Assembly (NCBI GenBank): GCA_016189905.1
Contig: JACPRP010000067.1
Coordinates: 1 to 51,376, forward strand
DNA length: 51,376 nucleotides
Direction of reading: 5' to 3'
Source of the DNA: Chloroflexota bacterium
GTDB lineage: Bacteria; Chloroflexota; UBA6077; FW602-bin22; JACPRP01
A program made the translations under genes and the position numbers. Below, one piece after another: positions 50,101 through 51,376 of the stretch. The first letter of the stretch is position 1. Every line of letters begins with the position of its first letter. The notes below the pieces were generated by a model that saw only the letters and a list, made by a program, of their open reading frames with translations, had not been told where the DNA came from and ran no database searches.

Positions 50101-51376
50101 TCGGGCAGGTCTGGATCGCTGGCGGTGGCGGTGAAGGCAAGTGTAGCCTCTTCGTCGACGGTCTTGCCGCCAATGGGATCGAGCACTGGTGGTCGATTGA
50201 CTTCGTTGACGGTGATGGTAATGGTCTCGGCGTCGGACAGGTTGCCGGTGCCGTTATCGGTGACACGAACGGTGATGGTGTAGCTGGCAGGACCCTGGCC
50301 CTCGGACGGCATCCATACGAAGGCACCGGTACCGCTATCGATGGTGGCGCCCGACGGAGCGCCGGGGTCCAGACTGAAATTCAAGGCATTGGCGGGTAGG
50401 TCGGTATCGGTAGCGGAAGCAGTGAAGGCGAGGGTCGTTTGTTCGTCGATCGTCTTGTTGCCGATAGGAGCGAGGACCGGCGGCTCGTTGACCTCGCTGA
50501 CGGCGACGGTGATCGTCTCGGCGGCGGATAGATTGGGAGCGCCGTTGTCGGTGACGCGAACCGTGATGGAGTAAACGCCAGGTCCTTGAGCCTCGGCGAG
50601 TGTCCACGTGAAGACGCCATTGTCGCCGCTAATGGATGCACCGCCTGGTGCGCCCGCATCCAGGCTGAAAGTGAGCTTGTTGGCAGGAAAGTCCGCGTCG
50701 AGGGCGCCGGCAGTGAAGGTCAGCGTCGTTCCCTCGTTCACGACCCTGTCGCCAATCGGCGCCAGAGCCGGGATACGGTTAACCTCGTCGACAGTGACGC
50801 TAAAGGTCGTGGCATCAAACAGGCTCGGCGCGCCGTTATCGGTCACGCGAACGGTGATGGTATAGACGCCGGGGCCCTGGCCCTCGGTTGGGATCCAGGC
50901 AAAGGCACCCGTAGCGCTGTCGATGGTGACGCCAGATGGCGCGCCGTCGTCCAGACTGAAGGTGAGCGCGTTGTCTGGAACGTCTGGATCCGTAGCCGTG
51001 GCGGTGAAGGCAAGGATGCTCTCCTCGTCGACGGTTTTGTTATCGATGGGTGCGAGCACCGGTGGCCGATTGACCTCTTTGACGGTGACGGTAAACGTCT
51101 CGGCGTCAGATAGATTGGCGGCGGCGTTGTCGGTGACGCGAACGGTGATGGAGTAGACGCCAGGGCCCTGGTTCTCGGTGGGCGTCCAATTGAAGATGCC
51201 CGTGCTGCCGATGATGGTGGCGCCGGTCGGGGCGCCGGAGTCCAGGGTGTAGGTAAGCGTATTAGAGGGCACGTCGGGATCGGTGGCGATGGCGGTGAAG
51301 GTCAGGTTTGTTTGCTCGTCGACCGTCTTGTTGCCGATGGGGGCTAGGGCCGGCGGGCTGTTGACCTCGTTGACGG
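38109..51376 (-). CDS. Giant surface protein with Ig-like, PKD, CNA-B-like and DUF11 arrays (N-terminus outside window)
   Basis: At least 4,420 residues; the frame is open through the window edge, so the N-terminus is missing. In protein order: 22 visible Ig-like repeats of about 97 residues (He_PIG/cadherin-like; each has a PP-L-PIG--TVDE motif, ATDPDLPANTL, a GAP-GA-ID--TG-F-WTP-EAQGPG-Y segment and VRVTDNG, ending VNEVN), coded by 44970-51376; three PKD domains (WTFGDG, WSFGDG, WDFGDG; 44190-44970); a carboxypeptidase-regulatory/CNA-B-like array of roughly eleven units (41200-44190); a ZU5-like segment with VRIPAGALAASG (40770-41200); and seven DUF11 repeats (38190-40770, the later ones starting DLSGSTKSAS). 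It ends in TYRLFLPAIQRLFTP. This is the architecture of a long cell-surface adhesin or stalk. No catalytic domain is visible. Confidence 0.9.
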   Translation of the reverse strand, partial: VNEVNSPPALAPIGNKTVDEQTNLTFTAIATDPDVPSNTLTYTLDSGAPTGATIIGSTGIFNWTPTENQGPGVYSITVRVTDNAAANLSDAETFTVTVKEVNRPPVLAPIDNKTVDEESILAFTATATDPDVPDNALTFSLDDGAPSGVTIDSATGAFAWIPTEGQGPGVYTITVRVTDNGAPSLFDATTFSVTVDEVNRIPALAPIGDRVVNEGTTLTFTAGALDADFPANKLTFSLDAGAPGGASISGDNGVFTWTLAEAQGPGVYSITVRVTDNGAPNLSAAETITVAVSEVNEPPVLAPIGNKTIDEQTTLAFTASATDTDLPANALNFSLDPGAPSGATIDSGTGAFVWMPSEGQGPASYTITVRVTDNGTGNLSDAETITITVNEVNRPPVLDPIGGKTVDEEATLAFTATASDPDLPDNALTFSLDAGAPTGATINSNTGGFTWTPSEAQGFGVYTITVRVTDNGSPNLSTAETITITVNEVNRSPGLASIGPKTIDEQAMLAFTANATDPDLPLNALTFSLDSGAPDGATIDAGTGIFTWTPTEGQGPGNYTVAVRVTDNGTGNLFDAETITVTVNEVNKAPVLDPIGSKTIDEQFTLAFTATATDPDVPNNTLAFSLDPGAPDGASIDSATGAFAWMPTEAQGSGVYTITVRVTDNGTPTMSDAETITITVNEVNRLPVLDPIGHKIVDEQTLLTFTATASDPDLLSNTLAFSLASGAPTGATIDSGTGVFTWTPTEAQGSGLYTITVRVTDNGTPSMSDAKTFTITVNEVNQPPLLGPIGQQTVDEQTTLTFTATATDSDLPANALNFSLDTGAPAGASIDSSTGAFTWTPTEDQGPKTYTITVRVTDNGAGTLSDAETITVTVNEVNKAPVLDSIGNQVTDEGSTLTFTATATDPDLPGNTLTFNLDDDAPTGATIDSGTGDFTWTPTEAQGHGVYTITVRVADNGAPNISDAETFTITVNEVNRPPTLNPIGNQAVDEQKVLTFIATATDPDLPGNTLTFSLDAGAPTGTTIDSSTGAFTWMPTETQGTGAYSITVRVTDNGTPNMSATETITVIVGEVNRPPVLAAIGDRSIDEGLDLLFTATATDPDVPGNTLMFSLDAGAPDGASIDGSTGAFAWRPGEDQGPGVYSITVRVTDNGEGTLSDSETITVTVNEVNRLPVLDPIASTTIGEGTLLSFTASATDPDRPANTLTFSLDPGAPSGAAIVGNTGAFAWTPTELQGPGLYTITVSVTDNGTPPLSATQTFTASVDEANQPPVLAPIGNKSVDEQATLTFTASATDPDRPADTLKFSLDPGAPAGVSIDSSTGAFTWTPIEAQGPGTYTITVRVTDNGAGNLSDAETITVTVNEVNRPPVLDPIGGKSVDEETTLAFTATASDPDLPANTLAFGLDADAPTGATIDSSTGAFSWKPGEDRGFGVYSVTVRVSDNGALSTSETITVTVNEVNKAPALVPSGGKSVDEQALLAFTIVATDPDSPANTLTFGLDPGAPDGASIDSSTGAFSWTPTEAQGPNPYTVTVRVTDNGTPTLSVTDTFTVTVDEVNLPPVLAPIGDKTVDEGATLVFSATASDPDVPSSTLAYSLDPSAPSGAIINSGTGAFTWTPTETQGPNTYSITVRVTDNGAGVLSDAETITVTVNEVNQPPALTPIGDKVVDEGTTLTFTAVATDTDVPTNTLTFSLDAGAPSGASLDPVTGAFTWTPTEAQGPASYSLTIRVTDNRTPALSTAETITVTVNEGNRPPTLAAIANRTVNEGSLLTFTASATDPDLPANTLAFGLGSGAPAGAAIGANSGVFNWTPSEDQGPGTYAITVRVNDSGTPGLSDSRTFTVTVNEINLPPAIAPIAMQTVNEGMALTFTVSATDSDAPSNTFTYSLDPGTPVGASIGSGTGAFTWTPTEAQGSGVYAVVVRATDNGSPAMSTARTVIIIVNEVNGAPTLTPIGSRTVDEGTPLTFTAVATDTDTPANAVTFSLDAGAPAGASIDGSTGVFMWTPSEAQGPGVYTATVRVTDNGTPSQSTSEAVRITVNEVNQQPLLAPISNKTVARGSTLIFTASATDPDLPANTLTFSLDAGAPAGATIIGNTGVFSWTPGNDVSPGTYTATVRVADNASPPLSNARDVSINVYLDNSPPQASFSATPISGSWPLTVTFTNESFGQIDSQSWTFGDGATSALANPTHVYSAAGTYTVTLTVSGTLNGVDILTSSFNRTVTVYNPVVAAFSGSPTSGVAPLAVTFTNTSAGDYSSSSWSFGDGGTSADANPVHTYNTAGTYTVTLMTTGPGGANTITRTGYITVYAPALASFTATPTSGYQPLRVSFTNSSTGDVASYLWDFGDGTTSPLANPRHTFDPTGNITGVYTVTLTANGLGGTNTVTRTSYVTATLRPPDLTGTVKDPTAATVGSTFVELYTRDRSFSRSTNSLSDGSFVFDGLPINTYYLRAFAPSGSLYGDSLENAISYGGIPIERHVITLTNPIITGTVTAPDNVTPISQTVVSLHTADYMVSTQASVDSGGRFRLGLVPDGSYILEAYPATGSGLPYGRSAQVPITVTAQAALGVTSPVTLPLTGASVAGTVRDPDGTTPIAGAQVTLHSADWRTQARATTNSAGAFNFGQLAVGTYLVEADSPVSGYFRSTPQTVAVDLSRTNYYTVSLTAPNLTGVTVRPSGGITVAVPNARVTLRSAADATQSSTATSDNQGQFAFGLLTAGDYWLSAAAPFDAPDLVPPGTATVTIPASATITRTIAFGSAPMHLEGTIRRANGSAITDARVSATRTDGSGSASDTVDGDGRYLIDLSPGSWMVTIRPSGSAPNWVYDQSATMVTFPDVGREVTRTLSFTVTDAPSTVFGQLVKQDGTPPGTARVGFHTTAGLGNNQTVGDDGAFSVQLTPGTYNVDVWLADSSLAPPRVDPVVLGPGETRDLGSITVRSRNSRISGVVVDANGTGVSGIDVAGWLRAAEGAAGRWSSTTSVADGVFNLNVVSGTWEINALPAIGSRYVQNPTPARVAVGEGETLRGVTIVLGTAESEIKGSIVDASSSLLTGLSGYATATSTSGARSRGAPIEGGTFTLRLPADTYNIAVQLPSGAEYTVEGRLGVTVAPGDSTSIALTGTPIQRWIKGSLIYSGTPLSGLRANVFASGAGGEASTQVDPTTGEYVLRVSSGTWYMNAWVDPATGYTLAPLGNNAVSTSEVVTSTFDFTLSPANGKLWGIVTAPVPGGTSVRLGGARIEARDTSPSGRDRPPYGVDTDANGVYTITVPAGTYVVNAYAPADRGYLPPPAARLTVDNGGTTRNDVAFQYPAANIIGTVSLPGSPVSSGLVRGYSLNGAQAHTDVSTNGTFALSVTANDTWYLQAVYEAGTTLYQSPMYTMTVVPGPNALDMVLSSTPIVMPESASVTFEASAMQVLVLSDGTEVRIPAGALAASGLVTVRAMPRGAVALNATARPIGLAYDLLALDSDGATISRFRQNVTIVLRYTDEQLGALGIAEDDVLPSYWDGATGTWRTVPNVIQNREANTLTVYTDHFSSWTITGGTAPTYLGDSTLTSSLEYVAPNQPFTYTLALVNSGTGDAIDVLLTDTLPSQISLVPGSATATFGTVTTGSGEVRWSGTVSGSQSVTVTFGVTLNPGVSSGQVITNSAIIAEETGAVITASNTITAIVPSMVNSTKTASTATPVAGYPLTYTVVLSNTGAGDAIGARLTDTIPAELTYATGTLAATSPTATYITESKQVRWTGNISAGQSVTVTYRATVNYPVVTGTLATNVAYIDDGNLVVTTRSVTSTISSAPDLSASAIAVSSDPAAPGQVLTYTITLTNGGTMNATGARVTDTLPGELTYVTGSVAATTGNASYYSPSSQVRWNGTVTVGTPVTITFAALVKQPLNDGTVIPNTAQIDDGTGTTVSRVVSTTVSSPNLSTSTMAVSNGSPRAEEVVTYTIAITNTGSGPAVAARMTDTLPASLTYVEGSKNATSGQTSLNGATLTWSGFVTQGQSVRVIFAARVASSATGGSVISNTASIDDGLGAVIPRAVNITVAASPDLRTSTKSASSSTARPGDLITYTIAIKNTGDGPTDGARMTDTLPSGLSYVTGSATATAPETPTFDGASVKWTGDVTPTGSVTITFAARVNPSTARGTSIANNAQIDDGVRRVVTVTASSTVIAPDLSGSTKSASTSTARVGDTITYTIAIVNSGNAPASTARMTDTLPAGVSYVANSATATSGTPTYEDGSVKWNGDIAAGGRVTVTFTARVNLSTTPGTQIANTAQIGDGVYQTITTQPATSTVNAPDLSGSTKSASASTARSGDIITYTIAIVNSSDAAATGVRMTDTLPSGLSYITNSATATAPETPVYDGTNIKWTGDVPANGRVTITFAAMVTASGGGTTITNEAKIRDDIGPEITRSASFTIGTYRLFLPAIQRLFTP
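44970..51376 (-). repeat. Tandem 291-bp coding repeat array (22 visible copies)
   Basis: The same motif (TTGACCTCGTTGACGG on the plus strand, coding TVNEVN on the minus) recurs at 51361, 51070, 50779, 50488, 50197, 49906 and 49615, exactly every 291 bp, and continues with one or two small indels down to about 44970. The units differ at many positions, so this is an old, indel-free array rather than a fresh amplification. The array runs past the window end. Not a CRISPR: it is coding throughout and has no short spacers. Confidence 0.92.

Noticed and set aside
49275-50399. Long open frame on the plus strand (374 codons) inside the repeat array
   Set aside because: It is the antisense of the 291-bp coding repeats and inherits their periodicity; GC-rich third positions keep it open. 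No ribosome site or family resemblance. The same holds for 42120-43073, 48543-49202 and 32852-33985.
44970-51376. Regular repeats that could be mistaken for a CRISPR or satellite array
   Set aside because: Repeats are 291 bp, divergent and translate continuously into Ig-like domains; there are no short unique spacers and no cas genes.
1-51376. tRNA, rRNA, insertion sequences, transposases, integrases
   Set aside because: None was recognised by eye; no transposase-like protein and no cloverleaf with a CCA end were seen.

Overview
The window looks like chromosomal DNA of an uncultured member of the Chloroflexota (Dehalococcoidia/Anaerolineae-like). This rests on high GC, lipoproteins whose lipobox cysteine is followed by Ala/Pro/Thr linkers, Pro/Thr-rich single-pass membrane proteins, a YfhO-type membrane protein, very large multidomain secreted proteins, and C-terminal tails of the form (V/L)(Y/F)LP(L/A)(V/I). 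Taxonomy is an inference from style; there is no rRNA or tRNA gene here to confirm it.

Layout. (1) 1-1990: a toxin-antitoxin patch with an orphaned XRE antitoxin behind a decayed Gp49-type toxin, and an intact VapBC pair whose toxin carries a zinc-ribbon-like insert; a perfect 37-bp direct repeat lies nearby. (2) 1987-10652, minus strand: a probable operon of three paralogous lipoprotein substrate-binding proteins, one permease, one ATPase and two different UbiD-family (de)carboxylases. (3) 11122-11199: two back-to-back sigma70-like promoters, one facing each way. (4) 11416-18829, plus strand: SDR, DUF1638 protein, Tat-type dienelactone-hydrolase lipoprotein, then (behind a second strong promoter and a leader of about 490 nt) a small unknown protein, two phytoene-desaturase-like FAD oxidoreductases and another SDR. 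Regions 2-4 together look like an uptake and catabolic gene set for an unidentified small, probably aromatic or cyclic, organic acid or lactone. (5) 18957-26850, minus strand: a P/T-rich membrane protein, RadC, YfhO, MoaC, MoaA and a TrmO-FmdE fusion; the last group is headed by a promoter, a molybdenum-cofactor (Moco)-type riboswitch candidate and an intrinsic terminator. (6) 26879-30830, plus strand: SbcD-SbcC nuclease. (7) 30886-31349: HicBA toxin-antitoxin. (8) 31454-37033: secreted subtilase with fibronectin, IPT/TIG, cohesin, dockerin and second cohesin modules. (9) 38109 to the window end: a giant surface protein (more than 4,400 residues, N-terminus outside the window) with 22 visible Ig-like repeats of about 97 residues, three PKD domains, a carboxypeptidase-regulatory-like array, a ZU5-like segment and seven DUF11 repeats.

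Best candidates for something undescribed: the divergent UbiD/ABC/FAD-oxidoreductase cluster; the Moco-riboswitch-controlled TrmO-FmdE fusion; and the protease carrying both halves of a cohesin-dockerin interaction beside a giant adhesin, the two sharing a similar C-terminal tail. Functions of the catabolic genes are family-level only; the substrate cannot be read from the sequence.
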